Source: Mesobacillus foraminis (GTDB taxonomy: Bacteria; Bacillota; Bacilli; Bacillales; Cytobacillaceae). Taken from it: a stretch of DNA of 64,000 bases. The notes under the pieces were generated by a model. It made no database searches and was not told the origin of the DNA. It worked only from the letters and a program-made list of their open reading frames with translations. This document shows positions 9,301 to 18,550 of this stretch, piece by piece. The stretch's first letter is position 1, and every line of letters starts with the position of its first letter. A program made the position numbers and the translations under genes. The stretch lies in the NCBI RefSeq assembly GCF_004340465.1, contig NZ_SLVV01000007.1, positions 124,001 to 188,000 on the forward strand. Direction: 5' to 3'.

Positions 9301-9671
9301 TGTTTAAGCGTTTTGGCTCCGAGCTTAAGCAGGGCAAGATCCTTGTGCTCGAGGGGAAATTGGAAGAACGGGATGGAAAGAGGCAGTTCATCATTCAATC
9401 TGCCGAAGATATAAACGAAATAAGCAATAATCAGGAAAAAAAGGCAACCCTTTACCTGAAAATTGGCAGTGAGCATCAAAATGCAGAGCGTTTAAACAGG
9501 CTCAAAACACTTTTGAAAGGGTATAAGGGCAGCTGCAAGGTTATTCTTTACTACGCCAGCTCAGAAAAAACCGTGCTGTTAAGCGAGGAATTCTGGGTAA
9601 ATGGCAGCCAGGAATGCCTTTCAGTCCTGGAGAAGTTCCTTGGTGAAAAAAACGTGGTGTTAAAAAATTAG
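6312..9671 (+). CDS. dnaE: DNA polymerase III alpha subunit DnaE
   Basis: Replicative polymerase of the C family, DnaE type (1119 residues), which in Bacillus works with PolC to extend RNA primers at the fork. An N-terminal PHP domain (HLH at 5-7) precedes the catalytic core, with PGRGSAAGS near residue 340 and the catalytic aspartates D386 and D388 in PDIDIDF. A tandem HhH region lies near 800 and an OB fold at about 955-1040 (KIGIYITEVKKI...). It has no polymerase-linked exonuclease, as is normal for this family. TTG start behind AAGGGTGTGAG. The gene is followed by the malic enzyme promoter. Confidence 0.97.
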   Translation: MSFIHLHVYSAYSLLTSTIKIEQLVRDAREKSFPALALTDRNVMYGTIAFYKECLKNSIKPIIGLTVDIAGKYEGEQASPIVLLASNNEGFQNLVKISSAVQTKSPQGIPLKWLRHYSRGIIAITPGFEGEIEQALLNGEYGKAKETAEVFAELFGRDRFYLSLQNQGAAGQGLLIQDMSRLAEETGIQTVASNPVHYLKQEDSFAQECLLAIKNGHKLQEEEREKLETDQFYLKADSEMADLFLDYPDALENSIKIAEQCNVMIDLEAKHLPKFPVEQGESPADLLERLCFSGMNERYEHLTEDHIARLNYELSVINKMNFSDYFLIVWDFMKFARDNGILTGPGRGSAAGSMVAYVLYITDVDPIKHNLLFERFLNPERISMPDIDIDFPDRRRDEVIEYVAQKYGYLHVAQIVTFGTLAAKAAARDVGRVFGLNTQELDRLSRLIPSRLGVTLESAYKESDALRNFVQESEMNRKLFETALKLEGLPRHTSTHAAGVVISEQPLTNLIPIQAGHGNIVLTQYSMEHLEEAGLLKMDFLGLRNLTLIESILHSIQRKAGKKVDIRSIPLDDQQTYSLLSEGDAAGVFQLESEGMRKVLTRLKPSRFEDIVAVNALYRPGPMENIPLFIDRKHGRKPIEYPHADLKGILENTYGVIVYQEQIMQIASTLSGFSLGEADLLRRAVSKKKKDVLDRERTHFIKGAAGKGYDQDTANRIYDLIVRFANYGFNRSHAVAYSFIAYQLAYLKAHYPLHFLAALMTSSSGNESKIAQYARELSLKDIELLPPSVNKSTFSFQVEGKAIRYSLAAVKGIGVSVLKEIFQARKHRPFTDLFDFCIRVPQKAINRKTLEALVHSGAFDEFGQDRAVLLATLDVAMEHAQLVTPDESGQFDLFSESEFKLKPKYVMVDPMGVEDLLSFEKEVLGLYLSTHPAAVVKEQLIAAGARPLLDLPESGRAKIGIYITEVKKIRTKKGEAMAFFTLSDPSGEMEAVAFPAVFKRFGSELKQGKILVLEGKLEERDGKRQFIIQSAEDINEISNNQEKKATLYLKIGSEHQNAERLNRLKTLLKGYKGSCKVILYYASSEKTVLLSEEFWVNGSQECLSVLEKFLGEKNVVLKN

Positions 9672-9674
9672 ACC

Positions 9675-9702
9675 TTTACAAGTTTCTGGGATGTGTTATA
9701 TT
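9675..9702 (+). promoter_or_regulatory. Sigma-A promoter of the malic enzyme-gntR operon
   Basis: TTTACA (9675-9680), 16 bp, TATATT (9697-9702). The predicted transcript start is near 9709, about 8 bp before the GntR-type palindrome. Confidence 0.75.
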
Positions 9703-9716
9703 GTAAAAAAGAAAAC

Positions 9717-9729
9717 GTGGTCTGACCAC
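9717..9729 (+). promoter_or_regulatory. Predicted GntR/FadR-family operator (copy 1)
   Basis: Perfect palindrome GTGGTC-T-GACCAC. Its core TGGTCTGACCA fits the TGGTNNNACCA pattern of FadR-subfamily regulators such as PdhR, GlcC and LldR. It lies at about +8 to +20 of the predicted transcript, a place where a repressor would block elongation. A near-identical copy precedes accDA (11754-11766), and a GntR gene lies in the same operon. Confidence 0.65.
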
Positions 9730-9790
9730 CTGGTAAACCCGCAAGAGCAGAGAGCACCTTCTTTTAATCCAAAAAGGGAGTGGACTTAAA

Positions 9791-11029
9791 TTGAGTTTAC
9801 GTGAAGAAGCATTGCACATGCACAGTACGCACAGAGGGAAATTGGAGTCAAAATCGAAGGTGCCTGTACGGAATGCAAGGGATTTAAGCCTTGCTTATTC
9901 GCCCGGGGTAGCCGAGCCTTGCAAGGAAATCCATGATAAACCGGAAACCGTTTATGAATACACCATGAAAGGCAATATGGTAGCTGTTGTCTCCGATGGA
10001 ACCGCCGTGCTGGGACTAGGGAATATCGGTCCAGAAGCTTCCTTGCCGGTTATGGAAGGGAAAGCAGTCCTCTTTAAGAGTTTTGCCGGGGTCGATGCCT
10101 TTCCAATCTGTCTGAACACAACCGATATTGACAAGATTGTTGAAACAGTGAAATTGCTCGAGCCGACTTTTGGAGGAGTCAATCTTGAAGATATTGCGGC
10201 TCCAAATTGTTTCGTCATTGAGGAAAGGTTAAAAAAAGAAGCCAATATTCCTGTTTTCCACGATGACCAGCATGGAACGGCCATAGTGACTGTTGCGGGA
10301 CTAGTAAATGCGCTGAAAATCACAGGCAAAAAAATGACGGAGATCAAGGTGGTGGCCAATGGTGCCGGGGCTGCCGGAATAGCCATCATTAAACTCCTTT
10401 ACTCTTACGGCGTACGAGATATTATCATGTGCGATACAAAGGGAGCCATATATGAGGGGCGTCCTCACGGAATGAATGATATAAAAGATGAAGTCTCCAA
10501 GTATACAAACAGGACCAATGTAAAGGGTGATCTGTCCGAAGCAGTAGTCGGGGCTGATGTATTTATCGGGGTATCTGCCGCGGGCGCCTTGACACCTGAA
10601 ATGATCAAAACCATGAACCCTGATCCAATCGTCTTTGCCATGGCCAACCCCAATCCGGAAATTATGCCTGAAGACGCCAGGGCTGCAGGCGTTAAGGTAA
10701 TCGGGACAGGCCGTTCAGATTTTCCTAACCAGGTAAACAATGTCCTGGCGTTCCCGGGAATATTCAGGGGAGCGCTGGATGCAAGGGCAACTCATATAAA
10801 TGAAAAAATGAAAGTGGCGGCTGTTGAAGCCATAGCGGGTTTGATCAGCGAAGATGAACTATCCAGCGAGTATGTTATTCCAGGACCATTCGATCCGCGG
10901 GTAGCACCAGAAGTAGCAGCTGCTGTAGCTAAGGCCGCTATGGAAACGGGAGTAGCCAGGATCAAGGTGGATCCCGAAGAAGTAAAAGACCGGACCCGGA
11001 GGCTCTCTATCATTGAAAAAAGTGAGTGA
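9791..11029 (+). CDS. ytsJ: Malic enzyme (malate to pyruvate, oxidative decarboxylation)
   Basis: Oxidatively decarboxylates malate to pyruvate and CO2. The B. subtilis orthologue YtsJ prefers NADP and supplies NADPH. The 412-residue protein has the malic N-terminal domain (about 15-155, with the SLAYSPGVAEPC motif and HDDQHGTA) and an NAD(P)-binding domain with GAGAAGIA near 190. TTG start after AAAAAGGGAGTGG. The next gene, a GntR regulator, starts 9 bp after the stop, and a palindromic operator follows the promoter. The context suggests control by that regulator, linking pyruvate/NADPH supply to the nearby fatty-acid genes. Cofactor preference is inferred from the orthologue. Confidence 0.93.
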   Translation: MSLREEALHMHSTHRGKLESKSKVPVRNARDLSLAYSPGVAEPCKEIHDKPETVYEYTMKGNMVAVVSDGTAVLGLGNIGPEASLPVMEGKAVLFKSFAGVDAFPICLNTTDIDKIVETVKLLEPTFGGVNLEDIAAPNCFVIEERLKKEANIPVFHDDQHGTAIVTVAGLVNALKITGKKMTEIKVVANGAGAAGIAIIKLLYSYGVRDIIMCDTKGAIYEGRPHGMNDIKDEVSKYTNRTNVKGDLSEAVVGADVFIGVSAAGALTPEMIKTMNPDPIVFAMANPNPEIMPEDARAAGVKVIGTGRSDFPNQVNNVLAFPGIFRGALDARATHINEKMKVAAVEAIAGLISEDELSSEYVIPGPFDPRVAPEVAAAVAKAAMETGVARIKVDPEEVKDRTRRLSIIEKSE

Positions 11030-11038
11030 TTCCACATC

Positions 11039-11659
11039 ATGACCCAGCAGGAGAGCCCAAGAAAACTTTATTTAGAAATAGTAAAACAGCTTAGGACCAT
11101 GATTGAAAAGGATGGATTGAAGGCCGGGGATAAAATTCCTTCTGAGCGGGAGCTTTCGGAGCGCCTTAATGCAGGGCGCTCTTCTGTTCGGGAAGCCCTG
11201 AGAGCCCTTGAACTGCTGGGCCTGATTGAGACGCGACGCGGCGAAGGGACATTTATCCGGGATTTCCGCGGAAACCAATTGGTCCAATTACTCAGCACGT
11301 TCATTCTACAGGATGAAAAGGCTAAGAAAGATGTCATTGAAACAAAATATCTGATTGAAATTGATTGTCTTCAAACGGTTTTGGACAAAAGTGACAAGGG
11401 CCAGATCGGACGTTTAAAACAGTGGGCGATTGAACATACCTATGAAGATGGGGAATTTTTTTCTAGAATAGCTGAATTTGCAGATAACCACTTGATATTT
11501 CGAATCTGGGAGATTTTAAAAGACTATTATCATTCACTTGATTTGCATGATTACCAGCCGACGAAGCAGCAGTATATAGATCTTGCCGAGGCCCTGGAAA
11601 AGGGAGATTTCGAATTAGTCTTAGCTTCTTATCGAAAACTGCGGAATTTGTCGGCCTAA
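11039..11659 (+). CDS. GntR/FadR-family transcriptional regulator
   Basis: A 206-residue regulator with an N-terminal winged helix (about 8-75, with GDKIPSERELSERLNAGRSS, typical of GntR) and a short FCD-like C-terminal ligand domain (about 90-200). In FCD proteins a motif like FHxxIAxxAxN is usual; here it reads FFSRIAEFADN, so the first metal-binding His is missing, and the domain is shorter than normal. Co-transcribed with the malic enzyme gene (9-bp gap, weak ribosome site, probably coupled). Two matching palindromes, before the malic enzyme operon and before accDA, make these genes its likely targets, with autoregulation. The effector is unknown; malate, acetyl-CoA or malonyl-CoA would be guesses. 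Confidence 0.85.
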   Translation: MTQQESPRKLYLEIVKQLRTMIEKDGLKAGDKIPSERELSERLNAGRSSVREALRALELLGLIETRRGEGTFIRDFRGNQLVQLLSTFILQDEKAKKDVIETKYLIEIDCLQTVLDKSDKGQIGRLKQWAIEHTYEDGEFFSRIAEFADNHLIFRIWEILKDYYHSLDLHDYQPTKQQYIDLAEALEKGDFELVLASYRKLRNLSA

Positions 11660-11753
11660 TAACGACAGCATCCAACAGAATCCGCCTCCCAGTTGTTTTA
11701 TAGTAAAGGACAGGCCTGAAAACTGAGGAATGCCAGCCCTACATCGGCATTCA

Positions 11754-11766
11754 GTGGTCTGGCCAC
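11754..11766 (+). promoter_or_regulatory. Predicted GntR/FadR-family operator (copy 2)
   Basis: GTGGTCTGGCCAC differs from copy 1 at one base and shares the flank ...CACCT. It lies about 48 bp before the accD start. A possible -10 (TATAGT, 11699-11704) lies upstream, which would put the site about 45 bp into the transcript; the -35 is unclear. Confidence 0.6.
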
Positions 11767-11813
11767 CTATTAGGGAATGTCAGTCTCTCCAAATCATTAA
11801 GGGAGGTTACACC

Positions 11814-12692
11814 TTGCTGAAAGATATTTTCACAAAACCTAAAAAGAAGAAATATGCGACGATCCCATCTGAAACAGCGAGACAAGATGTTCCAGAAGGG
11901 ATTATGACTAAATGTCCAAATTGCAAAAAAATCATGTATACAAAAGAGCTGCTGAAGAACGTTAAGGTATGCTTTCATTGCGGATATCACCACCCGATGA
12001 ACTCAAAGGAAAGAATAGAGAGTCTCGTGGATCCTGGGAGTTTCCGCGAACTGAATAAAACCATGATATCTGAAAACCCGCTTGATTTCCCGGGATATAA
12101 GGAAAAAATGGAAGCTGACAGGCAAAAAACAAAAATCAATGAAGCTGTTGTGACTGGGTCTGCCCAAATTAACGGACTGGACGTCGTCCTGGCTATAATG
12201 GATTCTACATTCAGAATGGGAAGCATGGGGTCCGTTGTAGGGGAGAAAATTACCCAGGCAATTGAAAAAGCGGACGAGCTTGGAGTCCCTTTTATCATTT
12301 TCACGGCATCAGGCGGTGCCAGAATGCAAGAGGGTGTCCTGAGTCTAATGCAAATGGCCAAAACAAGTGTGGCCCTAAAAAGGTTCAGTGAGAATGGCGG
12401 GCTTATCATCTCCATTATGACTCACCCAACCACAGGCGGTGTATCAGCCAGTTTCGCTTCGCTTGGCGACTATAATCTTGCAGAACCGGGAGCATTGATC
12501 GGTTTTGCCGGTAGAAGGATTATTGAACAGACCATCCGGGAGGAGCTTCCGGAGGATTTTCAGACATCGGAGTTCCTACTGAAGCATGGCCAGCTGGACG
12601 CAGTCATATCCAGGCATGACCTAAAGGCCAGATTAGCAAGTATTTTGGAGATTCATCAGCCGGGGGGGAATTTCAATTGGCAGGAGATTTAG
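11814..12692 (+). CDS. accD: Acetyl-CoA carboxylase carboxyltransferase subunit beta
   Basis: Beta half of the carboxyltransferase that moves CO2 from biotin-BCCP to acetyl-CoA, forming malonyl-CoA for fatty-acid synthesis. An N-terminal zinc ribbon is visible (C34, C37, C53, C56), followed by a crotonase-fold carboxyltransferase domain with [11 protein letters not shown] and [15 protein letters not shown]. The length of 292 fits. I chose TTG 11814 because GGGAGG lies about 7 nt upstream and the protein then begins MLKDIF as in relatives; a longer version from 11730 has no support. The 3' end overlaps accA by 16 nt, typical of the two-gene operon. Confidence 0.96.
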   Translation: MLKDIFTKPKKKKYATIPSETARQDVPEGIMTKCPNCKKIMYTKELLKNVKVCFHCGYHHPMNSKERIESLVDPGSFRELNKTMISENPLDFPGYKEKMEADRQKTKINEAVVTGSAQINGLDVVLAIMDSTFRMGSMGSVVGEKITQAIEKADELGVPFIIFTASGGARMQEGVLSLMQMAKTSVALKRFSENGGLIISIMTHPTTGGVSASFASLGDYNLAEPGALIGFAGRRIIEQTIREELPEDFQTSEFLLKHGQLDAVISRHDLKARLASILEIHQPGGNFNWQEI

Positions 12693-13654
12693 AGCTGGAG
12701 AAACCGATTGTCGAGTTAAGGAGGAAAATTTCCGAGCTAAAGGAATTCACTAATAATACGGAAGTGGATTTATCTTCGGAAATCGAGAAACTCGAAAATC
12801 GGCTAGAAAGACTGGAAAAAGAAATATATGACAATTTAAAACCTTGGGATCGTGTCCAGATTGCCCGCCATCCCGAGCGGCCCACGTCCATGGATTACAT
12901 TTCCCGTTTGTTTACAGATTTCTTTGAGTGCCACGGCGATCGTTACTATGGAGACGATGAAGCCATCGTTGCAGGAATCGCCAAGTTTTTGGGGTTGCCG
13001 GTGACCGTCATCGGGCATCAGCGGGGGAAGGATACCAAGGAAAATATTCGCCGGAATTTCGGCATGCCTCATCCAGAAGGATATCGCAAGGCTTTAAGGC
13101 TAATGAAGCAGGCAGAAAAATTTAAACGGCCAATCATTTGTTTTATTGATACAAAGGGCGCCTATCCAGGCAAAGCAGCGGAAGAAAGAGGACAAAGTGA
13201 AGCCATAGCCAGGAACCTTTTTGAAATGGCAGGAATCAAAGTCCCTATCGTCTGTATTGTGATCGGTGAGGGTGGTAGCGGCGGAGCTTTGGCGCTGGGT
13301 GTGGGCGACCATATCCATATGCTTGAGAATTCTACCTACTCCGTAATTTCTCCTGAAGGAGCTGCGGCCATACTCTGGAAAGATGCATCATTGGCTAAAA
13401 AAGCTGCCGAGACAATGAAAATAACGGCTCCAGATTTAAAACAGCTGGGTGTGATCGATGAAATTATCCCAGAACCAAAGGGCGGTGCGCATCGGGATGT
13501 CGACCTTCAGGCAATTGAGATCAGTGAAGCACTGAAAACCTCGCTGAAGACCCTTGCAAGCCTGACGGAGGAAGAACTGATCGACCAGCGTTATCAGAAA
13601 TATAAACAGATTGGTGAATACTCGTTTTTAAACGAGTACATCGGGGTAAATTAA
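12677..13654 (+). CDS. accA: Acetyl-CoA carboxylase carboxyltransferase subunit alpha
   Basis: Alpha half of the carboxyltransferase, which forms an alpha2beta2 complex with AccD. The N-terminal helical region (about 1-60) is followed by the crotonase-fold domain with [27 protein letters not shown] and [14 protein letters not shown]. 325 residues, normal length. TTG start inside the accD reading frame, implying coupled translation and equal subunit supply. A symmetrical hairpin follows the stop. Confidence 0.96.
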   Translation: MAGDLELEKPIVELRRKISELKEFTNNTEVDLSSEIEKLENRLERLEKEIYDNLKPWDRVQIARHPERPTSMDYISRLFTDFFECHGDRYYGDDEAIVAGIAKFLGLPVTVIGHQRGKDTKENIRRNFGMPHPEGYRKALRLMKQAEKFKRPIICFIDTKGAYPGKAAEERGQSEAIARNLFEMAGIKVPIVCIVIGEGGSGGALALGVGDHIHMLENSTYSVISPEGAAAILWKDASLAKKAAETMKITAPDLKQLGVIDEIIPEPKGGAHRDVDLQAIEISEALKTSLKTLASLTEEELIDQRYQKYKQIGEYSFLNEYIGVN

Positions 13655-13679
13655 AAAACGTGCCTAATGGCACGTTTTT
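13654..13679 (+). terminator. Terminator after accA
   Basis: Stem AAAAACGTGCC / GGCACGTTTTT with a TAAT loop; T-rich on both strands when read outward. Confidence 0.85.
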
Positions 13680-13698
13680 AATTTGTAAAGAGGTTATT

Positions 13699-13740
13699 TG
13701 TGAGCGTTTTGTTTCTGTTTTCCTAATTGAAACGCTTCCA
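13699..13740 (+). promoter_or_regulatory. Two cre-like (CcpA) sites upstream of pfkA
   Basis: TGTGAGCGTTTTGT (13699-13712) and TTGAAACGCTTCCA (13727-13740) each match 12 of 14 positions of TGWAARCGYTWNCW and start 28 bp apart. They lie about 100-130 bp before the likely transcript start. A possible promoter is TTGAGA (13794-13799), 18 bp, TATTAA (13818-13823). Confidence 0.5.
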
Positions 13741-13908
13741 TTTCACTAATTATTCTGTCTTTGTTATTATCTAAAGGATTCAGTTGAGATAGACTGTCCT
13801 TAGTGGTATTTTAGAGATATTAATGGGCAATCTGTTAAGATAAGGTTAGTTCTGGCAACAATGAAAAAGAGATCAGCCTGATACATAAAAATTTTTAATA
13901 AGAGGTGA

Positions 13909-14874
<966 letters not shown>

Positions 14875-14906
14875 TTCTGTATAGAAGACCAGGAGGTTGC
14901 AATATT

Positions 14907-16667
14907 ATGCGCAAAACCAAAATTGTATGTACCATTGGCCCTGCAAGTGAAAGTATCGAAAATCTCATCAGTCTGCTAAATGCAGGTATGAATGTAGCAA
15001 GGCTGAATTTTTCCCATGGTGATCATGAGGAACACGGAGCAAGGATTAAAAATATCCGCGAAGCAGCCAGGCAGACAGGCAAAAATGTGGCAATTCTGCT
15101 AGATACCAAGGGACCGGAAATACGCACCAACAACATGGAAAATGGGGCAATTGAACTAAAAGCAGGCAATGAAATCACTGTTTCAATGACAGAAGTTCTT
15201 GGAACAACCGAGAAATTTTCCGTTACGTACGAAAGGCTTATCGAAGACGTCCATTCTGGAGCAAAAATCCTATTGGATGACGGCCTGATTGGTCTGGAAG
15301 TTTTAAGCATCGATAAGGCCAATAATGAAATCAGGACAAAAATCCTTAACAGCGGGACACTGAAAAATAAAAAAGGCGTCAACGTACCAGGTGTTTCTGT
15401 GAAGCTTCCGGGTATCACTGAAAAAGATGCGCAGGATATACTTTTCGGAATTGAGCAGGGAGTGGACTTCATTGCGGCTTCTTTTGTGAGAAGAGGTTCT
15501 GATGTTCTTGAAATTCGCGGCCTGCTGGAAGAAAATAATGCTACATACATTCAGATTATCCCTAAGATTGAAAATCAGGAAGGCGTCGATAACATTGACG
15601 AGATCCTGGAAGTTTCCGATGGCCTTATGGTTGCACGAGGAGACCTTGGTGTAGAAATTCCTGCGGAAGAGGTTCCGCTTGTTCAAAAGGCTTTGATCAA
15701 GAAGTGCAATACTCTGGGCAAGCCGGTTATTACCGCAACTCAGATGCTTGATTCCATGCAGCGAAACCCAAGACCAACCAGGGCGGAAGCAAGTGATGTT
15801 GCCAATGCCATCTTTGACGGAACAGATGCAATCATGCTCTCGGGTGAAACGGCTGCTGGACAATATCCTATAGAGGCAGTCCAAACTATGCATAATATCG
15901 CTTCGCGCGCGGAGGAAGCTCTCGACCATAAAGAACTTTTGTCCATCCGCAGCAAGGACACTGAGCATACAATTACGGATGCTATCGGACAATCGGTTGC
16001 CCATACGGCTCTAAACCTTGAAGTGAATGCGATTATTACACCAACCGAAAGCGGGCATACCGCCAGAATGATATCTAAGTACCGTCCAAAAGCACCAATT
16101 GTGGCTGTGACCTCAAACGATCACATCCTGCGCCGTCTTGCCCTTGTATGGGGAGTATATCCTCAGCTTGGCCAAGTGGCTAAAACCACTGATGAAATGC
16201 TTGATAACGCTGTAGAGGAAAGCATGAAAAGCGGTCTAGTCAAACATAGTGACCTGGTTCTTATTACAGCAGGAGTGCCTGTTGGGGAATCTGGAGCAAC
16301 AAACCTAATGAAAATCCATGTGGTTGGGGATGTTATTGCGAAAGCACAGGGAATTGGCCGCAAGTCTGCTTACGGAAAGGCTGTTCTTGCCCGTACAGCC
16401 AAGGAAGCCCTCGATAAGGTCAAGGAAGGAAGTATCCTTGTAACCGTTGCTACAGATAGAGATATGGTTCCAGCCATTGAAAAATGCAGTGCTTTGATTG
16501 TCGAAGAAGGCGGTCTGACCAGCCATGCGGCAGTTGTTGGCCTGAACATTGGAATTCCGGTTATTGTCGGAGTGGAAAATGTAATGGAGCTGTTTGAAGA
16601 AGGACAGGAAATAACTGTGGATGCACAACGAGGAGTCGTCTATAACGGCCATGCAAGTGTATTGTAA
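14907..16667 (+). CDS. pyk: Pyruvate kinase with C-terminal PEP-utiliser-like domain
   Basis: Makes pyruvate and ATP from phosphoenolpyruvate. The 586-residue protein has the catalytic barrel (about 1-345; [28 protein letters not shown]), the alpha/beta C domain (about 360-470) and the extra domain typical of Bacillales pyruvate kinases (about 480-586), which resembles the phosphohistidine domain of PEP-utilising enzymes. That domain keeps [11 protein letters not shown], including the conserved His. Second gene of the pfkA operon, ended by a hairpin. Confidence 0.97.
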   Translation: MRKTKIVCTIGPASESIENLISLLNAGMNVARLNFSHGDHEEHGARIKNIREAARQTGKNVAILLDTKGPEIRTNNMENGAIELKAGNEITVSMTEVLGTTEKFSVTYERLIEDVHSGAKILLDDGLIGLEVLSIDKANNEIRTKILNSGTLKNKKGVNVPGVSVKLPGITEKDAQDILFGIEQGVDFIAASFVRRGSDVLEIRGLLEENNATYIQIIPKIENQEGVDNIDEILEVSDGLMVARGDLGVEIPAEEVPLVQKALIKKCNTLGKPVITATQMLDSMQRNPRPTRAEASDVANAIFDGTDAIMLSGETAAGQYPIEAVQTMHNIASRAEEALDHKELLSIRSKDTEHTITDAIGQSVAHTALNLEVNAIITPTESGHTARMISKYRPKAPIVAVTSNDHILRRLALVWGVYPQLGQVAKTTDEMLDNAVEESMKSGLVKHSDLVLITAGVPVGESGATNLMKIHVVGDVIAKAQGIGRKSAYGKAVLARTAKEALDKVKEGSILVTVATDRDMVPAIEKCSALIVEEGGLTSHAAVVGLNIGIPVIVGVENVMELFEEGQEITVDAQRGVVYNGHASVL

Positions 16668-16682
16668 TTCAATGTGGAAAAG

Positions 16683-16711
16683 AGGATGAGGCATATGCCC
16701 ATCCTTTTTTT
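16683..16711 (+). terminator. Terminator after pyk
   Basis: Stem AGGATG-a-GGC / GCC-c-ATCCT with an ATAT loop and an eight-T run. Confidence 0.85.
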
Positions 16712-16798
16712 ATGAGGAAGTTTGTAATTTACTATTATTTTGCTTAGAATGATTGTATAAGCTATACTGGGTACTTTCCTGAAATGAGGGGATTTAAC

Positions 16799-17185
16799 AT
16801 GAGATATTTGCTTTTACCTATTATCATTATTCCAGCGATTGAAATTAGCCTTCTGCTCTTATCAGGAAAGACAATTGGTGTGCTGCCAACCGTTTTTCTC
16901 ATCCTCTTAACAGGTGTATTTGGAGCCTACCTTGCAAAAAAGCAGGGTATTGCAACCCTGAAAAAGGCACAGGAGGAAATGAGGCACGGTTCAATGCCGG
17001 CAGATGCAGTCCTCGATGGAATTTGCATTTTAATAGGCGGGACTCTTCTTCTGACTCCTGGGTTTGTAACCGACCTTTTAGGATTTTTGATGCTTGTTCC
17101 TCAAACGAGAATGTTTTTTAAGCGGATACTCTACAGGCTATTCAAAAACTGGATGAACAGGGGAACGATTACAGTTATTCGATAA
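16799..17185 (+). CDS. fxsA: FxsA family membrane protein
   Basis: A 128-residue protein with hydrophobic segments at about 3-22, 27-46 and 72-100. In Escherichia coli FxsA relieves phage T7 exclusion by F plasmids; its normal role is unknown. I chose ATG 16799 because an ATGAGGGG site lies about 8 nt before it; an ATG at 16784 overlaps that site. Lies between the pfkA-pyk operon and convergent ytvI. Confidence 0.88.
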   Translation: MRYLLLPIIIIPAIEISLLLLSGKTIGVLPTVFLILLTGVFGAYLAKKQGIATLKKAQEEMRHGSMPADAVLDGICILIGGTLLLTPGFVTDLLGFLMLVPQTRMFFKRILYRLFKNWMNRGTITVIR

Positions 17186-17222
17186 AAGTGCCAGCTATTG
17201 CAATAGCTGGCACTTTTTTTTA
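17184..17222. terminator. Bidirectional terminator between fxsA and ytvI
   Basis: A perfect 32-bp palindrome (arms AAAGTGCCAGCTATTG and CAATAGCTGGCACTTT) with A and T runs outside. It can end both convergent genes. Confidence 0.9.
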
Positions 17223-18344
17223 TGTATTTTTGCTTTCCTTTCCTTTTATAAAAAGCCAGAGGTCAAGAAAAACATTGGCTCGATAGAGCGTGTTTATGAT
17301 CACCAAGGCAACCGGACCCGCAATCAGGCCAAGGAAGCCCAATAGCTTAAACCCTGCAAATAAAGAAATCAGCGTGGCGAGCGGATCAAGTCCTATGTTA
17401 GAAGAGAGTATTTTTGGTTCCATCACCTGCCGCTGAACAAGGACAACAATATACAGGACGCCCAGGCCAACGGCGCGGCTCATGTCCCCCGCAACAGCTT
17501 CAAAGATAATCCAGGGAACAAATACAGCACCGGTACCAAGATAGGGGATCACATCCACGATCCCTGTTACCAGGGCAATCGTGATTGCATAGTCCACTTT
17601 CAGTATCAACAGTCCGATCAAGATGATGACTGTCGTAATAGAGACCAAGGTTGCCTGTGCCTTTACAAAGCCAAACAATGCCTTTTTTAGGTCGGTAAAT
17701 ACCGTCCGCCCGCTTTTTTTTGCCTTATTGGGCAATAAACGGGTGCCAATTGATGTGAGCCGATACCAGTCTTTGCTGATAAAAAAAGTGCCTAATAATG
17801 AAAATATCACGACTGTTGCAGCATTAGGAAACCACCCTAAAATAGTAGGGATTTTCTCAAAGAAATTCTGAATGAAATTCCCTGCGGTCGTTCCAACCTG
17901 GGAACCTACATTCTGAATATTTTCCATAATTGTATCCTGCTGGCCGGCATCTAGATTTTTAAATAAACCAGCAACCTGATTGTATAGAGGAATAATTTGG
18001 CCGGCAAAAAACAGTTCCAAAAAGTTAATCAGGGTTTCTAAATGCCGAGGCACTACTTTGGCCAAATATTCTGCTCCAGATACGATTTCGGCAATAAGGA
18101 GTGTGATCAGGCCTGTAAACAGGGCGAAGATTAAAATCAATGAGATCAAGACAGCAAGACCACGGGGCATCCTTGCTTTCTTCTCAAATAGATCAACTAA
18201 CGGATTCATGAAAAAGGCAATAATCAGCCCGATAATAAATGGATAAGTAATTTTTGACATATAATAAACGAGAAGAACCGAGGCGCAGATGACCGCGATG
18301 ACAATCAAAAAACGGATGAAACGATTAATATAAACTGGATTCAA
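17220..18344 (-). CDS. ytvI: Sporulation membrane protein YtvI (AI-2E transporter family)
   Basis: A 374-residue polytopic membrane protein of the AI-2E/PerM superfamily with about seven or eight hydrophobic segments: two at 12-47, one at 62-86, one at 173-195 and a cluster at 235-355. A hydrophilic region at about 90-165 is typical. In Bacillus the YtvI subgroup is annotated as a sporulation integral membrane protein; substrate unknown. The stop overlaps the edge of the shared terminator. Divergent from ytwI. Confidence 0.88.
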   Translation of the reverse strand: MNPVYINRFIRFLIVIAVICASVLLVYYMSKITYPFIIGLIIAFFMNPLVDLFEKKARMPRGLAVLISLILIFALFTGLITLLIAEIVSGAEYLAKVVPRHLETLINFLELFFAGQIIPLYNQVAGLFKNLDAGQQDTIMENIQNVGSQVGTTAGNFIQNFFEKIPTILGWFPNAATVVIFSLLGTFFISKDWYRLTSIGTRLLPNKAKKSGRTVFTDLKKALFGFVKAQATLVSITTVIILIGLLILKVDYAITIALVTGIVDVIPYLGTGAVFVPWIIFEAVAGDMSRAVGLGVLYIVVLVQRQVMEPKILSSNIGLDPLATLISLFAGFKLLGFLGLIAGPVALVIINTLYRANVFLDLWLFIKGKESKNT

Positions 18345-18494
18345 ACTAACCTCCCCCTAAAACGGATCTTTAAATTTATATTGCTGACGTGATAGATGAT
18401 TTTAGAAATTATCCTGTTTTTAGTAAATTCGCCAATGGCACTGGAACTCCTTCCCCGGCCGTTCAATAAAAGGATTCATGTAAGTGCTTAACTT

Positions 18495-18524
18495 TTGATT
18501 TGAAAATTTTAATTATGTTACAAT
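18495..18524 (+). promoter_or_regulatory. Sigma-A promoter of ytwI
   Basis: TTGATT (18495-18500), 18 bp, TACAAT (18519-18524), with a TGn extension immediately before the -10. Confidence 0.7.
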
Positions 18525-18550
18525 AGCATCAACAGAGAAGGGTGAAACAT

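Noticed and set aside
15303-16004. 233-codon minus-strand frame inside pyk
   Set aside because: Antisense shadow of a highly conserved pyruvate kinase gene; no ribosome site or known family.
16681-17222. Candidate mobile-element ends (hairpins around fxsA)
   Set aside because: The hairpins differ in sequence and act as ordinary terminators; no transposase or target duplication is present.
18345-18420. Sigma-E promoter for ytvI
   Set aside because: No paired ATATT and CATA elements at 13-15 bp could be found upstream of the start.
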